64,000 bases of DNA, from positions 1-64,000 of the forward strand of contig JAEUHC010000002.1 of the NCBI GenBank assembly GCA_016794785.1, read 5' to 3'. The stretch comes from Opitutaceae bacterium. GTDB lineage: Bacteria; Verrucomicrobiota; Verrucomicrobiia; Opitutales; Opitutaceae. A program made the position numbers and the translations under genes. Below the pieces are notes generated by a model. The model saw only the letters and a program-made list of their open reading frames with translations, ran no database searches and was not told the DNA's origin. Positions 27,223 to 36,442 of the stretch are shown one piece after another. The number at the start of each line of letters is the position of its first letter. The stretch's first letter is position 1.

Positions 27223-27401
27223 GGCGCGGAGAAACGGGAAACCCGCGCCCGAATCAATCCCGGGCTGCGGGGAAGAGGGCGCGCAGGGCAGGGAGGGCCC
27301 TCGGAAAATGCGCCAGCGGCCCCTCGCCACGGGGCTGCATACTCGGGAAATACGCTGACATCGGGGGGATTTTAGGGTTCGGAGTATCGCTCTCCCCCAA
27401 A

Positions 27402-30400
27402 ATGACCTTCACCCCTTCGCTGCGATTCGCGGCGCGTTCGGTTTGCCTTGTTGTCGCGTGCCTTGGGCTCGCTGTCTCTCCTGCCGTCGCGCAGTCCGCC
27501 TCCACGGGCACGGTCACCGGCCGCGTGCGGAATCAGGCGGCCGACCTCTCGCTGGAGAATGCCCGCGTCACCGTCGCCGGCACCAGCCGCGAGGCGTTTA
27601 CCGATGCCTTTGGCGACTACCGGATCACGGGCCTCGCGCCGGGCACCGTCACGCTCACGGTGTTTTCCACCGGTCTCGCGCCGCAGACCGTCGCGGTCAG
27701 CGTCGCACCGGGCGCGACGGTCCAGCAGGATTTCGCCCTCGTGCCCGCCGGCGCGCCCCCCGCCACCGCAGGCGGCGCGTTGAAGCTCGACGCCTTCGTC
27801 GTCGCCACCGCACGCGAGACCAACGCCTCCACGATCGCCATCAACGAGCAGCGCTTCGCCGCCGGCATCAAGACCGTCCTCTCCACCGACGCCCTCGGCG
27901 ACGTGATCCAGAATAACCTGGGCGAGTTCGTGAAGTTTCTCCCCGGCGTCGATGTCGGCACCGACCAGATGAACGCCGTGCAAATCGGCCTGCGCGGCCT
28001 GCCTTCGAGCTACACCAATATCGCGCTCGACGGCGACGACGTGAACGCGGCCGGCTCCGGCAACCCCACGCGCAACACCCTCCTCCAGGCCTTTTCCCTC
28101 AGCAACGCGCAGCGCGTCGAGATCTACAAGGTGCCCACGCCGGACATGCCCGCCTCGCTCGCCGGCGGCATCAACATGGTCAGCCGCACCGCGTTCGAGG
28201 CGCGGCGCCCTGAGTTTCGCTTCAAGGCCTACATCAACCAAAACTCCCACGAGGTCGGCCTCGCCCGCCGGTCCGGCGGCGGCGACGGCGACGACCAGAA
28301 GAAGACCTACCACTACCAACCCGATTTCGATTTCAACTACACCGTGCCCGTCTCGAAGACCTTCGGCTTCTCGATCAACGCCACGAAGAACGATCAGTTC
28401 GGCTCGGCCCGCCGCATCAACCGCAACTTCAGCACCGCCACGACGCCCACATCCAACCCGCCGCCCAATCCGCTGCGCGCCACCGTGGACAACCCCTACC
28501 TCACGAGCATGCAGTTCAACGTGTTTCCCGTCTACGAGCACCGCTATGCCATCGGCACGCGCCTCGACTGGAAGGCCACGCCGGTCGATGTGCTTTCGTT
28601 CTCCACCTCCAGCAACTGGCTCGTGCAGGACTACGAGCAGCACGTCTTCACGATCAACGCCGGCACCAACCCGCTCTCGTGGGGCGAGGATTTCACGCGC
28701 GGCCGGCCCGGCGCGGGCTCCGCCCAGGTCAACAACGTCACCCGCTACGTTCGCGTGCGTAACAACGTCTTCCGCCTCAGCTGGCGCCACACCGGTGCGC
28801 TTTGGGATTTCAACGGCTCCGCCGGCTACAATTTCTCCGACCAGACCTACCGCGCCAATTCCCACCGGCAGTTCGAGACCACCGCCGGCCGCATCCAGGC
28901 CGCCACCGTCGATCTCGACGGCTACTCGCAATTCCTCCCCGGCAAAATCACCGTCCGCAACGCCACCGGCCAGATCGTCGATCCCTTCGACCTCAACAAC
29001 TACACGTTCTTCCTCAACGGCGCCAATACCACGCGCGACAACGACAGCACCGCGAAGAGCGCGCGCTTCGATGCGAAGCGGAAATTCTACACCGAGGGCA
29101 TCAACTTCTCGCTCAAGGCCGGCGCCTCCTCCGCCGAGACCTTCCGTGCCACGCGCAACGGGTCCTTCAATCCCGTGTTCGTCGGCCCCGACGGCGTCAC
29201 TGGCACGCCGGGCACCGCCACCGCGGCCAACGCCGCCGACGAGTCCTTCGCGCGCCTGCCCTTCAGCCTGCTCAACCAGGCGATGTTGTCCTTCCCCATG
29301 CCCCGCGGCCTCCAGCAGGTGCAGTATCCCAGCAGCCGCCGCGCGTGGCAGCTCTACGAGCAGAACCCGTCGTGGTTCAACACCCAGACCAACCGCCGCA
29401 CCGAGATTCGCACGTCGCTCACCTCGCCGCAGGACATCACCGAGCGCATCGACGCGCTCTTCCTGATGGGCGACTTCTCGTTTTTCCAGAACCGGCTCCG
29501 CGTCGTGACCGGCGTCCGCTACGAGCGCACGACCGACAAGGGCCGCGCCGTCCTGCAGGACAACAACGCCCGCTACCGCCAGGATTCCGCCGGCAACCTC
29601 ATCCTCGACGCCAACCGCCGCCCGATTCTCCTCTATCCCGCCAACACCATCAACACGACCACGCCCGAGGGCATCGCCAACGGCATCGCGGAGGACGCGC
29701 TGGTTTACAAGAAACTCGGCGCCCGCCTCAGCAAGGAATACGGCGGCTACTATCCCAGCCTCAACGCCACCTACAATCTCACGCCGAACATCCAGGCCCG
29801 CCTCGGCCTCGCGCAGGCCGTCGGCCGGCCCGACTTCGGCAACATCCTCGGCGCGACCATCGTCAACCAACTCGATTTCGATCCCGACAGCAACGCCACC
29901 GGCGCGGCCCTCGGCACGATCACGACGAAGAATCCCGCGCTCAAGCCCTGGACGGCCAACTCCGGCGACATCCGCCTCGAGTATTACCCGAGCAACGGCT
30001 CGGTGCTCTCCGTCGGCTTCTACCGCCGCGAGATCAAGAACCGCTTCTCCACGCAGAACTTCATCGCGACCGAGGCGTTCCTCCAGACGATCGATCTCGG
30101 CGAAGAGTTTGTCGGCTACCAGGTCAACGCGCCGATCAACGTCTCCGGCATCACGCACATCAACGGCTGGGAGTTCGACCTCAACGCGCCGCTCAGCACG
30201 TTCACGCGGCTGGAGTTCGCGAAGTCGGTTCGCGTCTTCGCCAACGCCACGCTCGTGGGCAACCGCAGCCCCGCCGAGGCGGATTTCCGCGGCTTCACGC
30301 CCAAGCTGATCAACTGGGGCATCAACTACAACCGCCGCCCGCTCTCGCTCTTCGCCAAGTGGACGCTCGTCGGCAAGAAGCGGGTCGGCACCATCGCCGC

Positions 30401-30632
30401 CGGCAACATCGGCGCCGCCGGCTGGAACTACCAGGCCGAGCGCCTCCGCCTCGACCTCTCCGGCGACTACCGCCTGACCGCCCGCTACGGCCTCTACTTC
30501 ACGGTGCGGAACCTCTTCAACGACCGCGACCAAAACTACGCCTACGCGATCGGCAGCCCGCGCTACGTGAAGTTCGCCAGCGAGGGCGAATACGGCGTGA
30601 ACTTCCAGGTCGGCGTGAAGGGGAATTTTTGA
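27402..30632 (+). CDS. TonB-dependent outer-membrane receptor with carboxypeptidase-regulatory-like N-domain
   Basis: A 1076-residue active-uptake channel. The signal peptide ends ..SPAVAQ (about 31). A CarboxypepD_reg-like beta-sandwich follows (about 35-115; GTVTGRVRNQAADLSLENARV, FGDYRITGLAPG). The plug domain (about 130-260) has the TonB-box-like LDAFVVATARE and IQIGLRGLPSSYTNIALDG-type core. A 22-strand-type barrel ends in ...NFQVGVKGNF with terminal Phe. The ligand is unknown, and neighbouring genes give no clear substrate. The leader 27223-27401 contains short GC hairpins but no riboswitch that I can recognise. Confidence 0.88.
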   Translation: MTFTPSLRFAARSVCLVVACLGLAVSPAVAQSASTGTVTGRVRNQAADLSLENARVTVAGTSREAFTDAFGDYRITGLAPGTVTLTVFSTGLAPQTVAVSVAPGATVQQDFALVPAGAPPATAGGALKLDAFVVATARETNASTIAINEQRFAAGIKTVLSTDALGDVIQNNLGEFVKFLPGVDVGTDQMNAVQIGLRGLPSSYTNIALDGDDVNAAGSGNPTRNTLLQAFSLSNAQRVEIYKVPTPDMPASLAGGINMVSRTAFEARRPEFRFKAYINQNSHEVGLARRSGGGDGDDQKKTYHYQPDFDFNYTVPVSKTFGFSINATKNDQFGSARRINRNFSTATTPTSNPPPNPLRATVDNPYLTSMQFNVFPVYEHRYAIGTRLDWKATPVDVLSFSTSSNWLVQDYEQHVFTINAGTNPLSWGEDFTRGRPGAGSAQVNNVTRYVRVRNNVFRLSWRHTGALWDFNGSAGYNFSDQTYRANSHRQFETTAGRIQAATVDLDGYSQFLPGKITVRNATGQIVDPFDLNNYTFFLNGANTTRDNDSTAKSARFDAKRKFYTEGINFSLKAGASSAETFRATRNGSFNPVFVGPDGVTGTPGTATAANAADESFARLPFSLLNQAMLSFPMPRGLQQVQYPSSRRAWQLYEQNPSWFNTQTNRRTEIRTSLTSPQDITERIDALFLMGDFSFFQNRLRVVTGVRYERTTDKGRAVLQDNNARYRQDSAGNLILDANRRPILLYPANTINTTTPEGIANGIAEDALVYKKLGARLSKEYGGYYPSLNATYNLTPNIQARLGLAQAVGRPDFGNILGATIVNQLDFDPDSNATGAALGTITTKNPALKPWTANSGDIRLEYYPSNGSVLSVGFYRREIKNRFSTQNFIATEAFLQTIDLGEEFVGYQVNAPINVSGITHINGWEFDLNAPLSTFTRLEFAKSVRVFANATLVGNRSPAEADFRGFTPKLINWGINYNRRPLSLFAKWTLVGKKRVGTIAAGNIGAAGWNYQAERLRLDLSGDYRLTARYGLYFTVRNLFNDRDQNYAYAIGSPRYVKFASEGEYGVNFQVGVKGNF

Positions 30633-30692
30633 ACGAAGCTGTTTCTCAGCGCGCCTCTGGGAGGGAGCACGCTACGGATCACCGTCGCCCAC

Positions 30693-33600
30693 CTACGGCA
30701 GGACGTAGATCTCCACGAGCGCCACGCCGGTCGTGTTGCCGACGCCGCTGATCTGCGCGGTGTAGCTCCCAGGCTGGAGCGTCGTGAGGATCGCCGAGTC
30801 GCGCGCGCCGGCGCCGAGCGGGAAGGTGCCGAGCTGCGTCGTCGCCGCCGTCACCTCCGCGGCGTTGGTCGCGGCGCCCCAGTCGTTGTTTTCCTGCAAG
30901 CGGTTCGCGCCGCTGAAGAGCGTGAGCTGGGGGTCCGCCAGCGTGCCGGCCACGCCAAAGGCGCCCAGCGTCGGGCCCACCGCGCGAATCAGGAGCCGCC
31001 GCGGCTGGTCGCCGGCCAAGGTGAAGCCCGCGATCAAAATGTCGGCACCCGTGCCGACCTGAGTGCGGGCGGAGACGTTGACGAGCTGCGGCCTGGTCGA
31101 GGTAAACGTGTCCGCGGGGGTGGCGTCGTAAACCTCCGCGAGGGCGACGCCGGTCCCGCCGCCGGCGCCGGTGATTTGAATCGTGTAGTCGCGCGGGGCG
31201 AGGGCGGGCGCATAGAGCGCGGCGTCGCGGCTGGTGGCGGGCGCGAGACCGAAGGCTCCGAGCGCGTTGCCGACGGCGGTCACCTGGGCGTCGCCGCCCC
31301 AGTTGTCATTGGAGGCGACCACACTCGACCCCGCATAGACCGTGAGGACCGGATCGGCGAGCGCGCCGGGCACGCCGAACACCGTGAGCGCGGGGCCGAT
31401 GCCACGGATGAGCAGGGGCTTGGTGCTGAGCGGGCTTTCACCGCGGATCACGGTGCCGACGATGAGGGTCTGCGCGCCCGTGCCGGCGGCGGAGCGGATC
31501 GAGAGGTTGCTGATGCGACCGGGGGCGACCAGCGGCGGCGGCGTCCGGGGCTGGCTTTCAACCCGCGCGAGGAGCTGCCCAATCGTCAGCCCGGACCAGG
31601 TCGATGGGTTGAGCGCCGCGATCTCGGCATCCATGATCGTGGCGAGTTCGCCGGTGGCCGAGCGGCGGAGGTTGGTGAGCAGAGTCTGCACCTGGGTCGC
31701 CATAGCCGGGGTGATGGTGACCGTGCTTCCTTGTTGGTTGACCAGCGCCCGTATGGCTGGACTCCAATCAAGCAACGTCTGATGTATCGCGAGCGCCTGC
31801 ATCGGCTCCCTAGCCGCAATCCCGATCAGCGAGAATGACGTGCGTTCATAAAGATCCGTGTAGTATCTGCCGGCCGGCGTGGCGGAGAGGACGTTGTCGC
31901 GAAACGCACGGAAGACATCGAGGTCAATTTCCAGCAAATCGGCTGCCGTCGTTAGAAGTGCCTGTCTGAACGTTTGGCTGAGGTGTGTCGCAGATGCGCC
32001 GGTTGCAGGAGCGGGAGACAGGCTAGGCGGCGAACTTAAGGGCTGCAACAGCCGAGCTATGGCGACAGCTAAGCAGCTCCTGAAGGAGTCGTGGACCAAG
32101 AACACCTCGATCGACGTCGACGCGGAGGCAATAACGGTTCCTTCGGGGGTTCGAGCGTGAGCTAGGATGTGCTGCCGTCCCGGAGCAAAGGAATCTCCAA
32201 TGGCTGGAATGAAATTACCCGAAAAGTTCGGTGGAGTTAATGCAATCGTAGAACCTTGGAAAGTGACGAATAAATCGGCGACGTTTGTTTGGTCGCCGCC
32301 GACGGAAAGGCGGATCGGAATCGGTTCGCTGGTAAGATACGTCGCTCCGTTGGAGGGTTCGATAAAGGCCAAGGTCAGGGGCCCTGACGGTGGTGATGCG
32401 GTGATGGAAAAACTTCGTGGCGCCGAGGTGCCACCGCCCGGGGCAGGGTTCAGCACGGTCACTTGAGCCGTGCCTACAGTCGCGATATCTCCCGCAAGAA
32501 TACTGGCGGTCAACTGCGTGGTGCTGATATAGGTCGTCGTGCGGCTGGCTCCGTTCCATTGCACGATCGAGCTGCTGATAAACCCCGTGCCCGTGACGGT
32601 GAGGGTGAACGGGCCGCTCACCGCGACTGCGCTGGCTGGACTGATCGACGTAATGCTGGGCACCGGGTTGATGCCGATTGCCGTGATGGTAAAAGTCCAC
32701 GCTCCCGAGGTGCCGCCACCCGGGGCGGGGTTTGTTACCGTCACCTGGGCGGTGCCGGTGGACGCGACATCGGCAGCCGATATCACGGCGGTTAGTTGCG
32801 TGGCGCTGACAAAGGTGGTGGTGCGGTTCGCTCCGTTCCACCGCACGGTGGATGCGCTGACGAAACCCGTGCCCGTGACAGTGAGGGTGAACGCGCCGCT
32901 GCCAGCAGCCACGCTGGCGGGGGAGGTCGAGGTGATGGTGGGCACCGGATTGCCGCTGGGCGCGGTAATGGAGAAACTCCGGGCCGCCGACGTGCCGCCG
33001 CCCGGGGCGGGGTTTACGACGGTGACCTGAGCGCTGCCGGCGGTCGCGACATCCGCGGCTGCAATGGAGGCGGTCAGCTGTGTGCCGCTGACAAACGTGG
33101 TCACGCGGTTGGTCCCATTCCACTGCACGGTCGAGCCGCTGACAAATCCGGTGCCCGTGACGGTGAGCGTGAATGCGCCGCTGCCGGCCCCCACGCTGGC
33201 TGGCGTGGTCGAGCTGATGGTGGGCGCCGGATTAGGGGGCGTGACCACAGGCACAAACGCCAGACCTGTCGCCACATGGTCGGTCACGCCCACGAGAGTG
33301 ATCACACCCGCAGTGGTCACCCGCATGAGGCGGAAGATGTTATCGTCGTTGAAATCGAGACTCGACCAGAGGAAGGCACCTCCACCCGCGTAGGCGAGCG
33401 CGGCGGCCTCTTGAATGGCGGTGCCTCCTCCCAGTGTGATCCGAGTGGGGTTGGCCTTGGTGGCCAAATTGATTGATTCGAAGAAAAGATTTGCGGGGGG
33501 CGGAATGAGGCCTTGCTCGTTCAAGCCCGCCGCATGGTAGAGCAGGCCGTTATCCGAATTGTAAGCGATGGCTGCGCCGTCGTTGCCATTGGACAGGGTC

Positions 33601-34109
33601 ATGAAGGACGTGGCGGTGCCGTTCGTCTTGTTCAGGGTGACCAATTGCTTCTGGGAGCTGCTCGAGCCATTGCCGATGATACCATACAGGGTGCCGCTTG
33701 CATCGAAGGCGAGGTCCGCCATCGCTGGCGAAGGACCGAGGTTACCTCCACCGCCCGCGACGCCGATGTTGGTGGCCACACCGGTTGTGACATTGACGGT
33801 GACCAAACGGCGAGCGCTGGGGTTTCGGGCGGAGATTGTCCCCAGGCGCAAGAGCGCGTAGAAAGTTCCCGTGGTCGGGTCGGCCGCCAGTCCAGTGGCG
33901 CCCCCGATCGTTTCGCCGGCGAGTGTCATGGTGACGCTCGAGACGGTCGCGCCGGTCGCCGGGTTTAGCTCGCGCAAGCTGGGGCTGGAGCGATCCACGG
34001 AATAGAGTTTGGGCGTCGCTTGGGCAAAGGCACTCTGCGAGCCGAACCAGCCGAAGCACACGGCCAGGACGATGGAACGAACAGCGAACGACAACGTTGA
34101 GGCATTCAT
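30693..34109 (-). CDS. large secreted repeat protein with three IPT/TIG domains and two C-terminal repeats
   Basis: An 1138-residue exported protein with a signal peptide ending ..QSAFAQ (about 30). An N-terminal part (about 32-290) reads YSVDRSSPSLRELNPATGA and looks like a DUF4394 or propeller-like module. Three IPT/TIG immunoglobulin-like units of 94 residues follow (about 293-575), then an Ig-like segment, a helical region (about 690-860), and two related C-terminal units of about 130 residues. Those units share LLIRGIGPAL/LLIRAVGPTL, GALADPVLTVY/GTLADPQLTLF and NDNWG/NNDWG. It is probably surface-bound or adhesive, and the C-terminal pair may be an anchoring module. It is convergent with the TonB receptor. 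Confidence 0.8.
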   Translation of the reverse strand: MNASTLSFAVRSIVLAVCFGWFGSQSAFAQATPKLYSVDRSSPSLRELNPATGATVSSVTMTLAGETIGGATGLAADPTTGTFYALLRLGTISARNPSARRLVTVNVTTGVATNIGVAGGGGNLGPSPAMADLAFDASGTLYGIIGNGSSSSQKQLVTLNKTNGTATSFMTLSNGNDGAAIAYNSDNGLLYHAAGLNEQGLIPPPANLFFESINLATKANPTRITLGGGTAIQEAAALAYAGGGAFLWSSLDFNDDNIFRLMRVTTAGVITLVGVTDHVATGLAFVPVVTPPNPAPTISSTTPASVGAGSGAFTLTVTGTGFVSGSTVQWNGTNRVTTFVSGTQLTASIAAADVATAGSAQVTVVNPAPGGGTSAARSFSITAPSGNPVPTITSTSPASVAAGSGAFTLTVTGTGFVSASTVRWNGANRTTTFVSATQLTAVISAADVASTGTAQVTVTNPAPGGGTSGAWTFTITAIGINPVPSITSISPASAVAVSGPFTLTVTGTGFISSSIVQWNGASRTTTYISTTQLTASILAGDIATVGTAQVTVLNPAPGGGTSAPRSFSITASPPSGPLTLAFIEPSNGATYLTSEPIPIRLSVGGDQTNVADLFVTFQGSTIALTPPNFSGNFIPAIGDSFAPGRQHILAHARTPEGTVIASASTSIEVFLVHDSFRSCLAVAIARLLQPLSSPPSLSPAPATGASATHLSQTFRQALLTTAADLLEIDLDVFRAFRDNVLSATPAGRYYTDLYERTSFSLIGIAAREPMQALAIHQTLLDWSPAIRALVNQQGSTVTITPAMATQVQTLLTNLRRSATGELATIMDAEIAALNPSTWSGLTIGQLLARVESQPRTPPPLVAPGRISNLSIRSAAGTGAQTLIVGTVIRGESPLSTKPLLIRGIGPALTVFGVPGALADPVLTVYAGSSVVASNDNWGGDAQVTAVGNALGAFGLAPATSRDAALYAPALAPRDYTIQITGAGGGTGVALAEVYDATPADTFTSTRPQLVNVSARTQVGTGADILIAGFTLAGDQPRRLLIRAVGPTLGAFGVAGTLADPQLTLFSGANRLQENNDWGAATNAAEVTAATTQLGTFPLGAGARDSAILTTLQPGSYTAQISGVGNTTGVALVEIYVLP
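32395..33240 (-). repeat. three tandem 282-base units encoding IPT/TIG domains
   Basis: The CCGCC-CCCGGGGC-GGGTT segment recurs at 32431, 32713 and 32995, exactly 282 bases (94 codons) apart. Each unit encodes SPASV..GSGAFTLTVTGTGF, then QWNG..R.TTF(V/I)S.TQLTA, then AQVTV.NPAPGGGTS. Copies remain closely similar at DNA level, which points to recent duplication or ongoing homogenisation. Such units can recombine and vary in number between strains. Confidence 0.85.
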
Positions 34110-34287
34110 GATGGCATGAGATTCTCGCGATCTCTGGGGGGGCGGAGTAGGGGCGATCCGACGACGAGGAACGAACGACGAAATCGACGCCGCGACAAGA
34201 CCGGACTTCAGCGGTGGGTCGCAGCCGAAAGACTACAGCCGAAAAGGTATTTGCCCGTCGTGCCGCGCCTGCTTGTGCTCGCCGCCT

Positions 34288-35085
34288 GTGAAGCGGTTTT
34301 GGTCCCAGCCCCACCGGGTTTTTCGCGCGTGCCTCCACGGGTGGACGGCGCTCGTGCTCCTGTTTCTCTGGGGGCCGATCGCGGTGCTGGCCGCCTATTC
34401 TTTCAACACTTCGCGACTGAACATCCTCTGGGAGGGCTTCACGCTGCGCTGGTATGCGGAGGTCTGGGACAACGCGCCGCTGATGGAGGCGGCGCGCAAC
34501 AGCCTCGTGGTCGCGGTCATCACGACGGGCGCCTCGGTCGTCCTCGGCACCGCGGGCGCGTGGCTGCTGCACCGCTATCGCTTCCACGGCGCGGGCGCGC
34601 TGCGCACGCTCGTGGGCGTGCCGGTGTTGATGCCGGAAATCGTCATGGGGGTGAGCCTGCTCGTGCTGTTTGCGGCGGTGGCGGTGCCGCTCGGCTTCAC
34701 GACGGTGGTGATCGCGCACGTCACGTTCTGCTTTCCCTTCGTGCTGCTCGCCGTGCAGGCGCGCCTCGCCGGGCTCGATCCGGCGCTGGAGGAGACGGCG
34801 CTTGATCTCGGCGCGACGCCGCTGCGCGCCTTCTGGCTCGTGATCGTGCCGTGCCTGCGGCCGGCGATCACGGCGGGCGCTCTGCTGGCCTTCACGCTTT
34901 CGATGGACGAGGTGATCGTCACGTATTTCACCGCGAGTCCCGAGGCGGCGACGCTGCCGCTGCGCATCTTCGGCCTCGCGAAAGTGGGCTTCAACCCGAT
35001 GCTCAACGCCCTCTCCGTGCTCTTCATCGGCGCGACCGTCGCGGTGGTGCTGCTTTCAGGGCGACTGCAACGAAACGTCCGTTGA
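34288..35085 (+). CDS. potC: spermidine/putrescine-type ABC transporter permease (PotC-like)
   Basis: A polytopic inner-membrane subunit with six transmembrane helices. The EAA coupling loop is visible as ALEETALDLGATPLRAFWLVIVPCLRPAI. Ordering and sequence (WGPIAVLAAYSFNTSR, FTLRWYAEVW, FTLSMDEVIVTYF) match PotC. GTG 34288 (VKRFWSQPHRVF) is preferred, and TTG 34273 is also open. It is the first of four pot genes in the unusual order C-D-B-A. The gap 34110-34287 to the divergent IPT-protein gene should hold promoters for both. Confidence 0.85.
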   Translation: MKRFWSQPHRVFRACLHGWTALVLLFLWGPIAVLAAYSFNTSRLNILWEGFTLRWYAEVWDNAPLMEAARNSLVVAVITTGASVVLGTAGAWLLHRYRFHGAGALRTLVGVPVLMPEIVMGVSLLVLFAAVAVPLGFTTVVIAHVTFCFPFVLLAVQARLAGLDPALEETALDLGATPLRAFWLVIVPCLRPAITAGALLAFTLSMDEVIVTYFTASPEAATLPLRIFGLAKVGFNPMLNALSVLFIGATVAVVLLSGRLQRNVR

Positions 35086-35114
35086 TTTCCTGGCCGCCGG
35101 CCAGTTTCCTTGGG

Positions 35115-35203
35115 TTGTCATTGCGAGGAGCGCTGCGACGAAGCAATCCAGCTGTAATCTCAGATGGATTGCCACGCCCGCCAAGCCGGGCTCGCAATGA
35201 CAA
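35115..35203. repeat. 89-base inverted repeat with ATTGCGAG termini
   Basis: The left end TTGTCATTGCGAGGAGCG pairs with the right end GGGCTCGCAATGACAA, and GAAGCAATCCAG pairs with the inner TGGATTGCC. This layout (TCATTGCGAG...GCAATCC near both ends) is that of a palindromic intergenic repeat seen in many unrelated bacteria. It lies between potC and potD, where folding in the mRNA could adjust relative expression of permease and binding protein. Confidence 0.75.
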
Positions 35204-35232
35204 GTCAAACGCACATCCGCCATTTCCCCGCC

Positions 35233-36273
35233 ATGCTCTTCTTCCGTTTCGGTCTTTTCCTTCGCGTGATCCTGGCGTTTGCATTCGCAATCGCGGCCAC
35301 CACCCGCGCCGCCGAATCCCTCAACCTCTTCGCCTGGTCCGAATACGTCCCGCAGAAAGTCATCGAGGGCTTCACGCGCGAGACCGGAATCAAGGTCCAC
35401 TACGCCACCTACGCCTCGGGCGAGCAGATGCTCTCCAAACTCCTCGCTGGCGGCGCCGCCTATGATCTCATCCAGCCGCCCGACTACATCGCCGAGGCCC
35501 TGATCAAAAACAAACTCCTGCGCCCGCTCGATCGCGCCAAGCTCCCGAACTTCCGCCACCTCGCGCCGGAGTTTGTCGCGCTGCCGCACGATCCCGCATC
35601 GGCCTACACCGTGCCCTACATGATCGGCACCGTGGGCATCGTGGTGAACACGGAGCGCGTGAAGGAGCCCATCCGCGGCTACCGCGATCTCTTTCAAAAA
35701 AAATACGCCAATCGCATCGTCGTGGTGAACGACAACCGCGAGATCGTGAGCTGGGCACTCGTCACGCTCGGCCTCAGCCAGAACAACATCACGCGCGAGA
35801 CGCTCGCCAAGGTCCGCCCGCTCATTGCCGAGTGGCTCAAGCTCGTGAAGGTCTTCGACTCCGACAGTCCCAAGACCCCGCTTCTCAACGGCGACGTTGA
35901 CCTCGGCGTCGTGTGGAGCGGCGAGGCCGCCAAGCTGATCAACGAGAACAAAAAGTTCACCTACGTCCTGCCCGCCGAGGGCTACCATCCCTTCGTCGAT
36001 TTGCTCGCGATTCCGGCGACGGCCAAGAATCCCGCCGCCGCGCACCGTTTCCTCGACTACGTGCTGCGCCCGGAGGTGAGCAAACTGATCTCGGATGAGT
36101 TTCCCTATACGAACCCTAACCTCGCCGCGCGCAAGCTGCTCTCGCCGGAGCAGCTCGGCAACCCCGCGAGTTACCCGGTGCTGGGTCGGCTCGATACCTT
36201 TCGCGACATCGGCAAAGCCGCCGCCGAGATCGACAAGCTCATGACCGACCTGAAGACGGCGGCGGCGAAGTGA
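35233..36273 (+). CDS. potD: spermidine/putrescine-type periplasmic binding protein (PotD-like)
   Basis: The start at 35233 gives 346 residues with a signal peptide (MLFFRFGLFLRVILAFAFAI...TTRAA). The mature start is the family-typical ESLNLFAWSEYVPQKVIEGF. Further markers are GGAAYDLIQPPDYIAEAL, YTVPYMIGTVGIVVNT and WSGEAAKLINENKK. The in-frame extension upstream reads through the palindromic repeat and is rejected. The protein captures polyamine in the periplasm and delivers it to PotBC. The ligand is inferred from family, and agmatine or other cationic ligands are possible. Confidence 0.88.
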   Translation: MLFFRFGLFLRVILAFAFAIAATTRAAESLNLFAWSEYVPQKVIEGFTRETGIKVHYATYASGEQMLSKLLAGGAAYDLIQPPDYIAEALIKNKLLRPLDRAKLPNFRHLAPEFVALPHDPASAYTVPYMIGTVGIVVNTERVKEPIRGYRDLFQKKYANRIVVVNDNREIVSWALVTLGLSQNNITRETLAKVRPLIAEWLKLVKVFDSDSPKTPLLNGDVDLGVVWSGEAAKLINENKKFTYVLPAEGYHPFVDLLAIPATAKNPAAAHRFLDYVLRPEVSKLISDEFPYTNPNLAARKLLSPEQLGNPASYPVLGRLDTFRDIGKAAAEIDKLMTDLKTAAAK

Positions 36274-36298
36274 TGAAGGCCGAAAAACTGGCTTGGAT

Positions 36299-36440
36299 GG
36301 GGACGCGGCGCCCTCGCCGCGTATTCCCTGAAACGCGGCGAAGGCGCCGCGTCTCCAGCGAGGAAGGTAGGGCGCGGACTCCGCTCCGCGCCGCCTCGGT
36401 CCGCGCTTCGGCGGCCAACGGAGTGGCCGCCCTGCCTTCG
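36299..36440. repeat. two adjacent inverted repeats between potD and potB
   Basis: 36299-36321 (GGGGACGCGGCGCCCTCGCC..) pairs with 36334-36356. Directly after it, the GGTAGGGCGCGGACTCCG-type unit at 36366 pairs with the unit ending at about 36436 (GGAGTGGCCGCCCTGCC). The right unit ends a few bases before the potB ATG at 36443. They are distinct in sequence from each other and from the other repeats in the window. Confidence 0.65.
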
Positions 36441-36442
36441 GC

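Noticed and set aside
27223..27401. Riboswitch (for example cobalamin) in the leader of the TonB receptor
   Set aside because: Short GC hairpins are present, but I could not find the conserved core of any riboswitch class.
27372..30533. A 1053-codon open frame on the minus strand across the TonB receptor gene
   Set aside because: It is antisense to a clear receptor with signal peptide, plug and terminal Phe. Its translation is Gly/Val/Arg/Glu-rich low complexity, as expected from the opposite strand of GC-rich coding DNA.
35164..35232. N-terminal extension of PotD from an upstream ATG
   Set aside because: The extension is translated from the palindromic repeat, and the real signal peptide begins at 35233.
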